DNA of 64,000 nucleotides. Origin: Nostoc favosum CHAB5714 (lineage in GTDB: Bacteria > Cyanobacteriota > Cyanobacteriia > Cyanobacteriales > Nostocaceae). The translations under genes and the position numbers were made by a program. The number at the start of each line of letters is the position of its first letter. The stretch's first letter is position 1. Positions 1 to 10,553 of the stretch are shown piece by piece. Location: positions 62,001-126,000 of the forward strand of contig NZ_JAIVFQ010000011.1 in NCBI RefSeq assembly GCF_020829495.1, written 5' to 3'. The notes beneath the pieces were generated by a model. It saw nothing but the letters and a program-made list of their open reading frames with translations, was not told where the DNA came from and did not search any database.

Positions 1-108
1 CCCTAACTGGCTGTTACCATTGCAAATCCCGAAAACAACCGAAAAAATTTGAGTGTAAAAGGGTAGTAGATGGGGGTAGCTATCTTAGACGTGAATCAAC
101 ACTCCTGA

Positions 109-702
<594 letters not shown>

Positions 703-782
703 CGCTTAATCAAAATAAAACCCGATTTACACAATAAAATCAGGTGAAATAGTGAAAATCTACTATTTTGATGTGGTTTTGC

Positions 783-840
783 TTTTTTTCTGCCGACGAA
801 GGCGCAAGTATATATCTTGTAAAACTAAGTCGGCAAAAAA
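783..840. repeat. Inverted repeat between GNAT gene and tRNA-Pro
   Basis: TGCCGAC at 791-797 pairs with GTCGGCA at 829-835, and the arms are extended by a T-run on the left and an A-run on the right. The loop is 31 bases. It could form a hairpin on either strand, but no T-run follows the stem on the + strand, so it is not a standard terminator. Nothing else is recognisable between 703 and 997. Confidence 0.4.
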
Positions 841-997
841 CCTTTATTGTAAGAATGTAATCTATCTTGTATTTGGCAAAGGATAAAAAAGATTAGGCAT
901 AAGCGATCTGATGTGATATAGTTACCTTAATGCTTTTGGGAAAGCGCGATCGCTTTGATGGGATAAAACCAAACCACAAAAAGCAGATAAGTCGAAA

Positions 998-1071
998 CGG
1001 GATGTAGCGCAGCTTGGTAGCGCGCCTGCTTTGGGAGCAGGATGCCGCAGGTTCAAATCCTGTCATCCCGA
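998..1071 (+). tRNA. tRNA-Pro (anticodon UGG)
   Basis: A complete cloverleaf can be drawn. Acceptor arms are CGGGATG (998-1004) and CATCCCG (1064-1070) with discriminator A1071. The anticodon stem CCTGC/GCAGG (1025-1029/1037-1041) encloses loop TTTGGGA, giving anticodon TGG at 1032-1034. The T-loop is TTCAAAT. The CCA end is not encoded. The gene reads proline codons CCN with preference for CCA. Confidence 0.97.
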
Positions 1072-1682
1072 TTTGTTAAATAATTAATATACTTAACAGC
1101 TAAGGCGCATTGACTAAAGGTATCTTGCTAAGATGTGCTATTAAATTGTACATTTTTACCGATAAAAACAAATTGGCTGTTATAGTGTTGAGTTAGGTGT
1201 TGAAGCCTAACAGGCAAATTTCGCTTTTAAGCAGTAAGATATTCCTGGCACTAAGCTTTGTATAAATTTGAGAAGATATTAAAGCAAGCGCGATGGAACG
1301 ATTGATTAAGTAATAGCGTCACCCGATATTAGAGAAAGCCAGATAAAATGGCATTTATCATTTCCAAGGTCGAGAGACAGAGAGACTTTTGAGTGTTTGA
1401 GAAAACATGATAATAAGCATCTACAGGATTTCGTAGTAAATAGCAAAACGAAATCGATAAAAACACAAATTTAGCACAGTCGATTTTTCAAAATGCTACT
1501 ATAGCAACCCTAAATAGTTGTGGAATCTGGATTTTGACCGTTGACGGTTAACACTCAACCTCAACGTGCACAATGAATTTTTTACAATTGAAATAGATTG
1601 CTATATAACTAAAGCTAGTTGGTGCTGTGCAACATCCAACCATTTGTTTAATTTAATTGGACTATTCATGCAAGGAGCAGTC
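1072..1682. other. Non-coding stretch upstream of tic22-like gene
   Basis: About 610 bases without a convincing gene, AT-rich. A long open frame reaches back to 1566 but that part does not look like protein and precedes the natural start at 1683. I see no recognisable RNA, repeat array or operator here; it probably holds the promoter of the next gene. Confidence 0.5.
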
Positions 1683-2492
1683 ATGAAATCATTTATTCGC
1701 TTAGGCGCAACATTGGGTATAGCTGGCAGTGTATTTTTAACGGGGCTTTCAGGAATAGGCAATCTACCAGGAATAGGCAATCAAGAGGCGATCGCGTTGC
1801 CACAAGATCAGGTAGTGAAAAAGCTCCAAGAAGTACCTGTATTCACGCTCACCAATCCTAAAGGCGAATTCGTAGTACTTTCGAGAAACAACGCATCCAA
1901 GCCAATCTCTCAAGTGGGATTTTTTATTAGCAAGCAAGATGCTCAAAAATTCCTTGACAATCGGCTCAAAAAAGAAAACCCCCAGTTGGCAAGCACCCTA
2001 CAGGTTAGACCTTTGTCCTTGGCAGACTACTATAAAATAGTCCAAGAAAGCAAAAAGAAATCAGACTCTGTAATTTATACTTTAGTACCGACGCAAGCCC
2101 AGGTAGCTTCGGCAACAAATATGCTGAGTCAAAATGGTAAAAAAGCGGAGCAATTCAATGGAATTCCCTTATTTGTACCTAAATTTAAGAAAGATAATAG
2201 CTATCTGACCATTCCCGTCCCCAACGGCAAAGAGCGGTATATCCCTTTCTTTTTTGAGAAAGAGCAAGCAACGGCTCTGTTAGACGAATTCAAAAAAGCC
2301 GTGCCAAAGGAAGCAAACAACACTGAAATTCAGGTGGTGGATTTGTACGGTGTTATGGAAGCTCTGAATAGCAGTACCGACCCTAGTATAAATAAGATTG
2401 TTCTCTATCCATCGCGGGAGTCCATCAATTTTATTCGCTCGCTTGCACCGAATCAATCTCCATCTGCCAAGCCCGCTGCTCCGAAAAAATAA
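1683..2492 (+). CDS. Tic22-like secreted protein
   Basis: The start is placed at ATG 1683 because AGGAG (1673-1677) lies just upstream and a signal peptide follows directly (basic MKSFIR, then a hydrophobic stretch, then QEAIALPQ). The 269-residue protein has the Tic22 arrangement of two similar halves, each with phrases such as PVFTLTNPKGEFVVLS and GIPLFVPKF / TIPVPNGKERYIPFFFEKEQA. Tic22 proteins are periplasmic (cyanobacteria) or in the chloroplast intermembrane space and are proposed chaperones for outer-membrane precursors (family knowledge). It ends with a short Pro/Ala/Lys tail and is followed 25 bases later by prmC, so the two may be co-transcribed. Confidence 0.85.
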   Translation: MKSFIRLGATLGIAGSVFLTGLSGIGNLPGIGNQEAIALPQDQVVKKLQEVPVFTLTNPKGEFVVLSRNNASKPISQVGFFISKQDAQKFLDNRLKKENPQLASTLQVRPLSLADYYKIVQESKKKSDSVIYTLVPTQAQVASATNMLSQNGKKAEQFNGIPLFVPKFKKDNSYLTIPVPNGKERYIPFFFEKEQATALLDEFKKAVPKEANNTEIQVVDLYGVMEALNSSTDPSINKIVLYPSRESINFIRSLAPNQSPSAKPAAPKK

Positions 2493-2517
2493 AGGTTATG
2501 CACTCCAAGGTTGAGGC

Positions 2518-3402
2518 ATGGGGGAGAAACATCTGATATCTGGTTTACAACTTTGGCAGTGGCGCAATACTGCTCTCCAAGCAGCGATCGCCACTGATGT
2601 CTCACCAGCCGAGGTAGATTGGCTGCTGCTCGAAGTTGCTGGGTTAGACCGCTTGGCACTGCGTTTGGAGTCTTTTAAAAACTGGCCCCAAATTCAGCTG
2701 CAATTGCCTCTAGAAGAGTTAGATAGTTTGTGGCAGAGGCGATTAAATGACCGCTTACCAGTGCAGTATATTGCCGGAGTTACACCTTGGCGTAACTTTC
2801 AAATTGCAGTGTCCAGTGCGGTTTTGATTCCCAGACCAGAGACAGAATGCTTAATTGATTTAGCTTTAGCATCTGCTAGTAATACTTCAGGACACTGGGC
2901 TGATTTAGGCACTGGGAGTGGAGCGATCGCACTGGGATTAGCAGATGTCTTGCCAGCAACAATTCATGCAGTTGATTACAGTTTAGAAGCTCTGGCGATC
3001 GCACAAACCAACGCCCGTAATTTAGGTTTTGCTGACCGGATTAAATTTTATCAAGGTTCCTGGTGGGAGCCACTGACATTTCTCAAAGGTCAGTTCAGTG
3101 GTATGGTGTCGAACCCCCCTTACATACCCACCAGTATCTTACCTACCCTGCAACCAGAAGTAGTTAACCATGAACCACATCTAGCTTTGGATGGTGGCAC
3201 TGATGGCTTAAATTGCATTCGCCATTTGATAGAAATTTCTCCCAGCTATTTGCAACCTGGTGGCGTGTGGTTAATTGAGATGATGGCAGGACAGGCGGAT
3301 GCAGTGCGAGAACTTTTACAAAATCAAGGTAGCTATTGTAAAATTCAAATTCACGCTGATTTAGCTGGAATTGAACGCTTTGCCGTAGCTTATAAAAGTT
3401 AG
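2518..3402 (+). CDS. prmC: Peptide chain release factor N5-glutamine methyltransferase PrmC
   Basis: This 294-residue enzyme methylates the glutamine of the GGQ motif in release factors RF1/RF2 using S-adenosylmethionine. The sequence shows the N-terminal helical domain (1-85), the SAM-binding motif ADLGTGSGAIALG (GTGSG at 131-135) and the diagnostic catalytic motif NPPY (199-202). Length is normal for the family. The ATG at 2518 follows the tic22-like stop by 25 bases. The downstream Sua5-type gene starts about 80 bases later on the same strand; prmC and sua5/yrdC genes are often neighbours in bacteria, linking translation termination and tRNA modification. Confidence 0.95.
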   Translation: MGEKHLISGLQLWQWRNTALQAAIATDVSPAEVDWLLLEVAGLDRLALRLESFKNWPQIQLQLPLEELDSLWQRRLNDRLPVQYIAGVTPWRNFQIAVSSAVLIPRPETECLIDLALASASNTSGHWADLGTGSGAIALGLADVLPATIHAVDYSLEALAIAQTNARNLGFADRIKFYQGSWWEPLTFLKGQFSGMVSNPPYIPTSILPTLQPEVVNHEPHLALDGGTDGLNCIRHLIEISPSYLQPGGVWLIEMMAGQADAVRELLQNQGSYCKIQIHADLAGIERFAVAYKS

Positions 3403-3484
3403 GAGTGATGAGTTATGACAATTCCTCACTCCTAATTCCTGTACAGACGCGATTAATCGCGTCTCTACTCTTAACTTTGTAAAC

Positions 3485-4084
3485 ATGACACAAGTTTCTT
3501 TAACAAATCTAATAGCTGGCGCACGCGCTGGGCTTTTGGTGAGTTTTCCCACGGATACTGTTCCTGCACTTGCAGCGATACCAGAAAAAGCAGGATTAAT
3601 TTTTGCGGCGAAGCAACGCAGTCAAGACAAACCTTTGATTTTGATGGCTGCTAGTGCTGAAGATTTGTGGCTGTATGTTAAAGGTAATGAGAACGAGTAT
3701 AAAGTTTGGCGAGAATTAGCAGATAAATATTGGCCAGGAGGGCTGACGTTAGTTTTGCCAGCAAGCGATCGCCTACCAAAAGTTATGAACCCTATTGATC
3801 CTACGACAATTGGTATTCGAGTCCCAAACAGTGCGATCGCTCAAACTATTTTGGCGCAAACAGGCCCACTTGCTACTACTAGCGCCAATTTTTCTGGTCA
3901 GCCGCCTTTGCAAACGATGACAGAAATTGAGGTTCAGTTTCCCAAGGTTCTGACTTTAGATTACCAGAGTGAAATATCAGGGGTGGGTGTACCTTCCACT
4001 GTTGCTAAATGGACAGGAATAAATTGGCAGATTTTGCGGCAAGGTGCGATAAAGTTAGATATTTCCAGTGATAACCAAATATAG
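3485..4084 (+). CDS. Sua5/YciO/YrdC family L-threonylcarbamoyladenylate synthase
   Basis: The 199-residue protein is a single YrdC domain, without the extra Sua5 C-terminal domain. Visible family marks are the N-terminal VSFPTDTVPALAAI, the basic KQRSQDKPL loop, PGGLTLVLPAS, IGIRVPN, and TTSANFSGQPP. These enzymes make threonylcarbamoyl-AMP from threonine, bicarbonate and ATP, the first step of t6A37 modification in ANN-decoding tRNAs. It follows prmC on the same strand. The length is slightly short but complete; whether it is the cell's only TsaC/Sua5 cannot be told here. Confidence 0.9.
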   Translation: MTQVSLTNLIAGARAGLLVSFPTDTVPALAAIPEKAGLIFAAKQRSQDKPLILMAASAEDLWLYVKGNENEYKVWRELADKYWPGGLTLVLPASDRLPKVMNPIDPTTIGIRVPNSAIAQTILAQTGPLATTSANFSGQPPLQTMTEIEVQFPKVLTLDYQSEISGVGVPSTVAKWTGINWQILRQGAIKLDISSDNQI

Positions 4085-4599
4085 GTCGCTATAATGTTGT
4101 CTTCCTGGTTTTAGCAACAGAGAAATCTGGAACTTTAGTTTGCGCTGTTGTGGTCAAGTGAACTACCCCAACGTATAGACGAACGGGGCTTCCCAATTCA
4201 TCGGCAATAGCCTCTAGGACTCCGTAGTTCTATTGGTCTGACATTCCCTCCAAGGGCAGGAGTCCTGGTTCCCAAGACCCAAATCCTTTTCTTGCAACAT
4301 ATACCTATGAGCTTGGTTTTCGCTTATGGCATTGATGGTCAAGACAGTAACTATCGTACCAGAAAAATTGGTGATTCCGACGTTCGTTCCTCTTTACGAG
4401 ACGCTGCGCGTAGCTTGCTTCACTGTAAGAGTACGCTGCTAACGCAATGCTTACCATACATCCAGCATTTGTTTTTGCACAGCAAAAACAAATGCTGGAT
4501 GCAATGCAATCGTCATCACCCGCTCACAATCCCCACCTTATAAGTACATTGAAGGTAAGGACTTCCGCGTACTGTTAACAAGTTAATAATTGCCAGATT
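4085..4599. other. Non-coding region with dispersed-repeat debris
   Basis: About 515 bases without a convincing gene. It contains a piece of the dispersed GAGACGCTGCGCG-type repeat (around 4397-4425) and the perfect hairpin at 4459-4501. The part 4150-4290, with CTACCCC and GGGGCTTCC facing each other around 4159-4197, resembles end sequences of IS200/IS605-type elements, but this is a weak impression only. An 83-codon open frame (4292-4543) is repeat-derived and not believed. Confidence 0.4.
4459..4501. repeat. Perfect 20-bp inverted repeat with 3-base loop
   Basis: Positions 4459-4478 (CATCCAGCATTTGTTTTTGC) are the exact reverse complement of 4482-4501, separated only by ACA. On RNA this is a very stable hairpin; it has no T-run after it on either strand. 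It stands about 100 bases upstream of the kinase-like gene at 4600. Confidence 0.9.
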
Positions 4600-5544
4600 A
4601 TGAATTGGAGCAACTGGATATATCTAGGAGCAGGAATAGCACTAGGTATGATTTTCCGTCAGTTATTTGCGCGATGGCTACGCCTCCTGCCGCAGGCATC
4701 GCCTAATGTTTCATCTAGCTCATCCCCAGTAGCGCCATTAGATCAAGAAGATATGCCACCAATATCGCAACAGCTACAGCAAACGCAGCTGGCATACCTT
4801 ATGGCAAGGGAAATGAGCCAGTTTAAAGCTGGTTTTTTGGCGCGGACTACCCATGAATTGCGATCGCCTCTCAGTGGTCTGATAGGCTTGCATCAGTTAA
4901 TTTTGTCCGATCTGTGTGAAGACCCGGCTGAAGAACGAGAATTTATTGCCCAAGCTTACGAACGAACGCTGAAGCTACTCAAGCTGATGGATGAAATTCT
5001 CAGCGTTGCTAGAGCTGAACACGGTACTAATAAATTAGATATTCAGCCTAGACCATTAGCCCAAGTTTTGCAAGAGGTTCATAACTTAACTTATATGCTG
5101 GCGGCCAATCGCAATTTTGTCTTGCAATTGTTACCCGCCGACTCAGAAATTTATGTTTTGGCAGATTACCTCTGGCTCCGCCAAATATTGATAAGTTTAA
5201 TAGACACTGCCATTACTCAAATGGAGGAAGGCAGCATCTGTATTTCTAGCAGCACAGTACCTACAAGTAATTTTGTAAACATTTGGTTGGATGTACCAAC
5301 CCATGCCATACCCTGGAGCGAAGCGATTGATTTGATTATATCTGAAGATCAGCCGACCCAGATTGACCAAAAAAACGCTGCTCTTTCCCCAGGGATGAGG
5401 CTATTAATCAATCAGACTCTGGTGGAAGTTATGGGAGGAAAGTTAGAAATCCTGCCCTCGACCATTGCGAAGGAACCACATCAAGAGATTAGCAGACTAC
5501 AAATCTCTATCCCCCTAGTGATTCCTGAAGCTGAACTTCTGTAG
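4600..5544 (+). CDS. Membrane-anchored histidine-kinase-like protein, degenerate ATPase domain
   Basis: The 314-residue protein begins with one membrane segment (about residues 5-23), then a low-complexity linker, then a HisKA dimerisation helix pair with phosphoacceptor box FLARTTHELRSPLSG (His85). The part where the ATP-binding HATPase domain should lie (about 165-310) is recognisable by position but lacks a canonical N-box: LISLIDTAITQM replaces the usual NLL-NA-KF pattern, and no clear DxGxG or GxGLGL boxes are seen. It may be a signalling scaffold or an acceptor phosphorylated by another kinase (inference). Residues 24-35 come from a dispersed palindrome (4671-4702). The 3' end overlaps the convergent GNAT gene by 38 bases. 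Confidence 0.75.
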   Translation: MNWSNWIYLGAGIALGMIFRQLFARWLRLLPQASPNVSSSSSPVAPLDQEDMPPISQQLQQTQLAYLMAREMSQFKAGFLARTTHELRSPLSGLIGLHQLILSDLCEDPAEEREFIAQAYERTLKLLKLMDEILSVARAEHGTNKLDIQPRPLAQVLQEVHNLTYMLAANRNFVLQLLPADSEIYVLADYLWLRQILISLIDTAITQMEEGSICISSSTVPTSNFVNIWLDVPTHAIPWSEAIDLIISEDQPTQIDQKNAALSPGMRLLINQTLVEVMGGKLEILPSTIAKEPHQEISRLQISIPLVIPEAELL

Positions 5545-6031
5545 GAGGAACGAAAGCACGGTTAGGTTGGTTGTGTAACACCATCGTAGTGGTGGTGTTG
5601 GGTTGAAAACCAATCTTTTCGTAGAAACCCTGCTGGTGAGTAGTCATCAGGTAAACGCGCTCAACCCACTTCATGCGGGGATGACTCAAAACGGTTTCTA
5701 CTAACTTACTTCCTAGCCCACTACTTTGATATTCTGGATGAATCACAACATCCCAAATTGTGGCGCGATAGATGCCATCAGATGTTGCTCTAGCAAAGCC
5801 AATGAGTTGATCGCCATCGTAGACGGAAATCACTGGCTCACTGTTGGCAATGGCTATACCTAAATCTTCAATACTGCGACCTTTTGCCCAAAAAGCTGAA
5901 ACATTTAACAGTTCTTGGAGTTGGTAAAGGTCAATTTCAGACTTGCGTAGGCATAGCCCGTCGTAGACATCGCCTTTGGCGCAGCAGAACTGTTCGCTAA
6001 ATTTAATCTGAGACTCGTTCATGTATGGCAT
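5507..6031 (-). CDS. GNAT family N-acetyltransferase
   Basis: The 174-residue protein is a second GNAT, paralogous to the one at 151-702 (shared [28 protein letters not shown]). The acetyl-CoA loop is QSSGLGSK (102-109). Substrate is unknown. Residues about 17-30 (CCAKGDVYDGLCLR) are encoded by a dispersed palindromic repeat at 5944-5985, so the N-terminal region seems to have absorbed repeat DNA in frame. An alternative start is the Met at residue 4. The gene is convergent with, and overlaps, the kinase-like gene. Confidence 0.85.
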   Translation of the reverse strand: MPYMNESQIKFSEQFCCAKGDVYDGLCLRKSEIDLYQLQELLNVSAFWAKGRSIEDLGIAIANSEPVISVYDGDQLIGFARATSDGIYRATIWDVVIHPEYQSSGLGSKLVETVLSHPRMKWVERVYLMTTHQQGFYEKIGFQPNTTTTMVLHNQPNRAFVPPTEVQLQESLGG

Positions 6032-6122
6032 CTACCTTTAGATATATCTTTGTATGGTTAAGTCATATTTTGCGAGAAATTGCTGTACATGTACATCATA
6101 TATATGCAACGAGAAAGAAAGT

Positions 6123-6536
6123 TTAATGGCAAACCCACTTCCATAGAGGATGAGTTGGCCCCTGCTGACGTATCCGATAAACTTGTGTTTCTAAACGTTG
6201 TTTTTCCTGCTGTGGTAGTCCGAGTAAGATATTTCGACTTTGCCAAACTAAAACAGCAGCAGTCATTCCAATACAAAAGGCTAAACCAAAGGTAGACAGT
6301 GGATGGTAGAAGAGTCCATATCGCACCGCTACCCAGGTAAAATATTGTTGCCACAGAGAAATTTCTGCACGTAGACCCCACAAGCTAACAGGCGCAATGG
6401 TGAGCCACAAAAAGCCGACAAACAGCCACCTACCATATATTGTCAGTTGGTGTAGTCTTTGTACTTGTTGAGCAAAGGATGGGTCAGATTTTTCCAAGTC
6501 TGGGCCAGTAATTAATGGTTCTTCCGGTTGATCCAT
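6123..6536 (-). CDS. Conserved-looking two-TM membrane protein downstream of secF
   Basis: I do not recognise a named family. The start is placed at ATG 6536 (MDQPEEPLITGPDLEKSDP) since the longer frame to 6605 would need a TTG and begins with unconvincing sequence. The 137-residue product has two hydrophobic segments (LFVGFLWLTIAPVSLWGL and FGLAFCIGMTAAVLVW) separated by about 20 residues, then a basic, Gln-rich tail. It lies about 70 bases downstream of secF in the same direction and may be part of the pdhB-secD-secF transcription unit. Confidence 0.75.
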   Translation of the reverse strand: MDQPEEPLITGPDLEKSDPSFAQQVQRLHQLTIYGRWLFVGFLWLTIAPVSLWGLRAEISLWQQYFTWVAVRYGLFYHPLSTFGLAFCIGMTAAVLVWQSRNILLGLPQQEKQRLETQVYRIRQQGPTHPLWKWVCH

Positions 6537-6607
6537 AGGGGAATAAAATTCCAAAGCATAGGTGAGCAATTCAAAATCAGTAAACCAATTGTGAAATGCA
6601 CACAAGT

Positions 6608-7594
6608 TTAACTATCCTGGGAACTGGTAGATGTATCAATCGGCTCTAAGCTTTCTACCATTTGAGATTGACCCCTTTCTCGCCACCAAGTAAGGAGAGT
6701 ACTGGCGATGAAAATACTTGAATAAGCTCCCATCGTGAAGCCAATAATCAAAGCTAGAGCGAAATATCTCAGTGTTTCTCCGCCAAATAGAAAGATAGCA
6801 GATAATGTTAGCAACACGGTTAAGGTCGTGTTGATTGATCTTGTCAAAGTTTGGTTAACCGCATCATCTACAATTTCGGCAATTGGGCGTTCAGGATTGA
6901 TTTTAATGGTTTCCCGAATGCGATCGTAAATCACCACTGTGTCGTTGACTGAGAAACCTGTGATGGTAAGTAAGGCGACAATAAAAAGGCTATCTACTTC
7001 GATACCCGCCACCAAACCCAAAATTGAAAAAGCCCCTACCGTGATCAAAATATCGTGCAATAGGGCAACGATCGCAAACACGGCATAATCTAACTGGAAG
7101 CGGAAGCTCATATAGATAGTAATACCGATGAAGGAAACTATCAGAGCTAATATCCCAGACCTCAACAGTTCTTTTCCCAAAGTAGGGCCAACGGAGTCAA
7201 TTTGGTTTTTTTGCGGATCAAAAGCACCAATTTGTTGGCTTAAAGTATTTTGCAAGTTGGTGCGCTGATCGACACTTAAATCTTTTGACCGAATTAATAC
7301 ACCATTTTCTGCCCCATTTTCGGAGATAAGTTGGATGCTACTATCACCTAGCCCCTGCGCTTTAGCTACTTCCCGGACAGCGTTGATATCAATTGGTTTG
7401 TCGCAATTGCCTGGTTTGGTGCAATCTCGGACAAACTGCAACCGTGTACCACCGATAAAATCTAAACCGGGGCGTAAGGGTGCGTGAATATTGGGTTGTT
7501 GCCAAGAAATCACCATTGAGATGATACCGGCGAGAATAATCGCAGCAGAAATAGCCCACCAAAGCGATCGCGATTTGTTTATACTCAGTTTCAT
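6608..7594 (-). CDS. secF: Protein translocase subunit SecF
   Basis: SecF with SecD uses the proton gradient to complete export of proteins through SecYEG. The 328-residue protein has an N-terminal membrane helix, a periplasmic domain containing the family marks [13 protein letters not shown] and VGPTLGKEL, and five further membrane helices at the C-terminus (from about 145), including [15 protein letters not shown] and [18 protein letters not shown]. The start ATG overlaps the secD stop by 4 bases, showing translational coupling. Confidence 0.97.
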   Translation of the reverse strand: MKLSINKSRSLWWAISAAIILAGIISMVISWQQPNIHAPLRPGLDFIGGTRLQFVRDCTKPGNCDKPIDINAVREVAKAQGLGDSSIQLISENGAENGVLIRSKDLSVDQRTNLQNTLSQQIGAFDPQKNQIDSVGPTLGKELLRSGILALIVSFIGITIYMSFRFQLDYAVFAIVALLHDILITVGAFSILGLVAGIEVDSLFIVALLTITGFSVNDTVVIYDRIRETIKINPERPIAEIVDDAVNQTLTRSINTTLTVLLTLSAIFLFGGETLRYFALALIIGFTMGAYSSIFIASTLLTWWRERGQSQMVESLEPIDTSTSSQDS

Positions 7595-9024
7595 CGAGCC
7601 ACCTCTGCCTTATTCGATGCTGGCAGGTTTGGACAGAAAAGTTCTGTCTTCCGCAAAGAGGGAATTGAAATTGCCAAAAACAGCAATGTCCGACTACAGG
7701 TAATTGCGCTAAACATACTCACACCCACTCCCAAAGCTAAGGTCAGTGCAAAGCCTTTGACTAAACCAGACCCCAGCCAAAACAGGGCAGCACAAGCAAT
7801 CCATGTAGTGACATTGCTATCTAAAATACTAGAAAATGCTCGGTAAAAACCAGATTCCACAGAACGATATAGGGATTTACCAGCCCGCAATTCTTCCCGC
7901 GTCCGTTCAAAAATTAGCACGTTGGCATCAACCGCCATCCCAATACTGAGGATAAAACCTGCAATTCCCGGCAAAGTTAGGGTGACACCCAATAAAGCAA
8001 AGGTTGACCAAGTTAAGAGGGAGTAGATCACTAGTGACACATCCGCAATCAGTCCTGGTAATCGATAATAAAACACCATGAATATTAATACTAAAGTTAG
8101 ACCACCAACCCCAGCATAAATACTGCTTTGAATACTATCTTTACCCAAAGTTGCCCCTACTGTCCGCCTTTCTGCAATTTCTACTGGTACGGGTAATGCA
8201 CCACCACGTAGCTGCACGCCTAAATCATTGGCTTGTTGTGCGGTAAACCGTCCTGTAATTATGGCAGAGCCACCACTAATACCTGCGGCGGCAAATTCTA
8301 TACCCACGGTAGGAGCGCTGATCAGTTCATTGTCCAGAAAAACACCAATGCTACGCCCAGTACCGGCAAGATTTTTTGTCAAATTGGCAAACAGTTGACC
8401 ACCCTGTTGGTCGAAGCGAATGGCAACATGCCAGTTATTACCTTGACTGGGTTCACCATAGGCATCCTTGAGGTATTTCCCAATTAGCGGTGGATTGGTG
8501 CTTTCAAACAATTCTGCGATCGCTTGATTATTTGAAAGCAAATCTTCTTGATTCTTGACAATTGCTGCTTTGTCAGTACTCTTTCTCAACTCTTCTTGCT
8601 TGCCTTTCAATTCGGCTCTAGATGCTTGGAAAGCAAGCAGTTGGGTTTCTGTATTCGGCTTTTGGGTGCGAAATTCTAACTGCGCCGTACCGCCTAGCAC
8701 CCGTTCGGCTTGCTCTGGGTCATTAACTCCTGGTAGTTGCACCAGTATTTTATCTGCGCCGACTGTTTGGATCAATGGCTCAGAAACACCCAGACCATTA
8801 ATCCGACCTTCGACAACTTTCTTTACACCTTCCAATTCTCGTTCGGTGATTTGGGGAATATCGGCTGATGGTTTCACCTGAATTGTGAGCTGTGAGCCTC
8901 CGCGCAAGTCCAGCCCAAGAGGTATCGGAATTGTAGCAATCACCGTAATAGCGGCGATTATCAGGACTAAAATCAAAATTAATAGCGATCGCTGTCTTTG
9001 CATACCATAACTCGCAACTGACAA
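7591..9024 (-). CDS. secD: Protein translocase subunit SecD
   Basis: Partner of SecF in the export motor. The 477-residue protein has the N-terminal helix, the [16 protein letters not shown] motif, a large periplasmic region with [25 protein letters not shown]-type sequence and six C-terminal membrane helices with the family motifs GAT(L)GKDSI and [17 protein letters not shown]. The natural start could be Met8 (9003), since the [10 protein letters not shown] sequence fits the usual N-terminus. The C-terminus is extended by about 30 residues beyond the last helix. It lies downstream of pdhB across a repeat-filled spacer of about 220 bases. Confidence 0.97.
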   Translation of the reverse strand: MSVASYGMQRQRSLLILILVLIIAAITVIATIPIPLGLDLRGGSQLTIQVKPSADIPQITERELEGVKKVVEGRINGLGVSEPLIQTVGADKILVQLPGVNDPEQAERVLGGTAQLEFRTQKPNTETQLLAFQASRAELKGKQEELRKSTDKAAIVKNQEDLLSNNQAIAELFESTNPPLIGKYLKDAYGEPSQGNNWHVAIRFDQQGGQLFANLTKNLAGTGRSIGVFLDNELISAPTVGIEFAAAGISGGSAIITGRFTAQQANDLGVQLRGGALPVPVEIAERRTVGATLGKDSIQSSIYAGVGGLTLVLIFMVFYYRLPGLIADVSLVIYSLLTWSTFALLGVTLTLPGIAGFILSIGMAVDANVLIFERTREELRAGKSLYRSVESGFYRAFSSILDSNVTTWIACAALFWLGSGLVKGFALTLALGVGVSMFSAITCSRTLLFLAISIPSLRKTELFCPNLPASNKAEVAR

Positions 9025-9044
9025 AGGCTATAATAGCGCTCTTT

Positions 9045-9240
9045 TGAGGAGTTATGAGTTAGGAGTTGAGAGTTAGGAGTTGTGAATTAGGAGTTGTGAA
9101 CAAAAATGTAAATGTTTGGGCTTTGGTTGCTAATTTGTTGAGAGTTAGGAGTTGAGAGTTAGGAGTTGTGAATTAGGAGTTAGGAGTTGTAAATTCAAGA
9201 TTAAATTCTTAACTCCTCACTCCTAACTTTTAACTTCTAA
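9045..9240. repeat. Heptamer-type tandem repeats between pdhB and secD
   Basis: Repeated GAGTTAG / GAGTTGT / GAATTAG heptamers run on the left, and their complement (AACTCCT, CTAACTT) follows at 9208-9245, so the region can fold into a long hairpin. This is the short tandemly repeated repetitive DNA typical of Nostoc-type genomes. Related blocks are at 25270-25362 and 49655-49795. Confidence 0.9.
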
Positions 9241-9243
9241 CTT

Positions 9244-10227
9244 TTAAACTCGCAAAGCTACCATTTTTTCCACAGCTTCCACGATTTGCTCTGGTTGGAT
9301 GATTGTTAGTCGTTCCAGGTTGCCGTTGTAAGGCGTGGGGATATCTTGGGAAGAAAGGCGCAGTACTGGTGCATCCAATTCATCAAATAAGCGATCATTT
9401 ATTGAGGCGATGACTTCTGCTCCAATACCCGCAGTTCGCATGGATTCTTCCACAACAATGACTTTATGGGTTTTACGCACTGATGCACCAATGGTATCAA
9501 AATCTAATGGCTTGAGGGATATTAAATCAATAACTTCTGGATCATAACCTTGTTTTTCAAGTGTTTTTAATGCTTGCAGCACATGATGCCGCATCCGTGA
9601 ATAAGTGATAATTGTGACATCCTTTCCTTGACGCACAACTTCTGCTTTATCTAGGGGTAGTAAATATTCTTCTTCTGGTAAATCTTCTTTCAAGTTGTAA
9701 AGCAGAACGTGTTCAAAGAACAACACGGGGTTATCATCGCGGATAGCCGATTTCAGCAGTCCTTTGGCGTTTCTTGGTGTGGAGCAGGCAACAATTTTCA
9801 ACCCTGGCACAGCTTGGAAGTAAGTTTCTAGTCGCTGGGAATGTTCTGCGCCTAGCTGCCGTCCCACACCACCAGGGCCGCGAATTACCATCGGAATTTT
9901 AAAGTTACCGCCAGAAGTATAGCGCAGCATCCCAGCGTTGTTGGATATTTGGTTGAAGGCGAGCAGTAAAAAGCCCATATTCATGCCTTCAATGATGGGA
10001 CGTAACCCTGTCATGGCTGCTCCCACTGCCATGCCGGTAAAGCTATTTTCGGCAATGGGGGTGTCTAGAATGCGGAGTTCGCCATATTTTTGGTACAGGT
10101 CTTTGGTAACTTTGTAGGAACCGCCGTAGTGTCCGACATCTTCACCGAGAACAAATACACTGGAATCACGCGCCATTTCTTCATCAATGGCTTCCCGTAG
10201 GGCGTTGAAGAATAATGTTTCTGCCAT
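9244..10227 (-). CDS. pdhB: Pyruvate dehydrogenase E1 component subunit beta
   Basis: This 327-residue protein is the beta half of the thiamine-diphosphate E1 enzyme that decarboxylates pyruvate for acetyl-CoA formation. Marks are the start [55 protein letters not shown] (the conserved Glu that activates the cofactor lies in the PIAE segment), [18 protein letters not shown], and the C-terminal domain with [14 protein letters not shown]. The length is normal. It is first in a minus-strand group with secD and secF; the alpha subunit is not in the window. Confidence 0.97.
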   Translation of the reverse strand: MAETLFFNALREAIDEEMARDSSVFVLGEDVGHYGGSYKVTKDLYQKYGELRILDTPIAENSFTGMAVGAAMTGLRPIIEGMNMGFLLLAFNQISNNAGMLRYTSGGNFKIPMVIRGPGGVGRQLGAEHSQRLETYFQAVPGLKIVACSTPRNAKGLLKSAIRDDNPVLFFEHVLLYNLKEDLPEEEYLLPLDKAEVVRQGKDVTIITYSRMRHHVLQALKTLEKQGYDPEVIDLISLKPLDFDTIGASVRKTHKVIVVEESMRTAGIGAEVIASINDRLFDELDAPVLRLSSQDIPTPYNGNLERLTIIQPEQIVEAVEKMVALRV

Positions 10228-10553
10228 TTAGACCTTTTAGTACGATTATAGTTTTAGAATTTTATCGTGCTGCTGTCGCAAATACGGTGAGCGATCGCAC
10301 TAGTTAGAGATTGGGTTTTTTAAACGAACCGCCCCAAGCATAGAGCGAGTAATTGCCATAACTATATCAACAGCTACTTTATTTAGATTTTAGAGGTTTT
10401 ATGAGCGATCGCCTCCCCCTCTGACAAATACGGCTAACTTGTTTATGTAATAAAACTTAGGACAAATGTATAAAATATGCTTCAATTTTCACGATTAAAA
10501 GCATAGTAACTTAACTCAAGCCATAAAAAATCTGTTATGGCAATAATTTAAAT
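10228..10553. other. Non-coding stretch upstream of pdhB
   Basis: About 325 AT-rich bases containing two HIP1-type GCGATCGC sites (around 10291 and 10404) and no recognisable gene. It must hold the pdhB promoter on the minus strand; I cannot assign -35/-10 boxes with confidence. Confidence 0.5.

Noticed and set aside
4292-4543. 83-codon frame with dispersed repeats
   Set aside because: The sequence is palindromic repeat debris and not protein-like.
9045-9240. Considered as a CRISPR array
   Set aside because: Units are 7 bp without spacers; these are tandem heptamers, as at 25270, 49655 and 19643.
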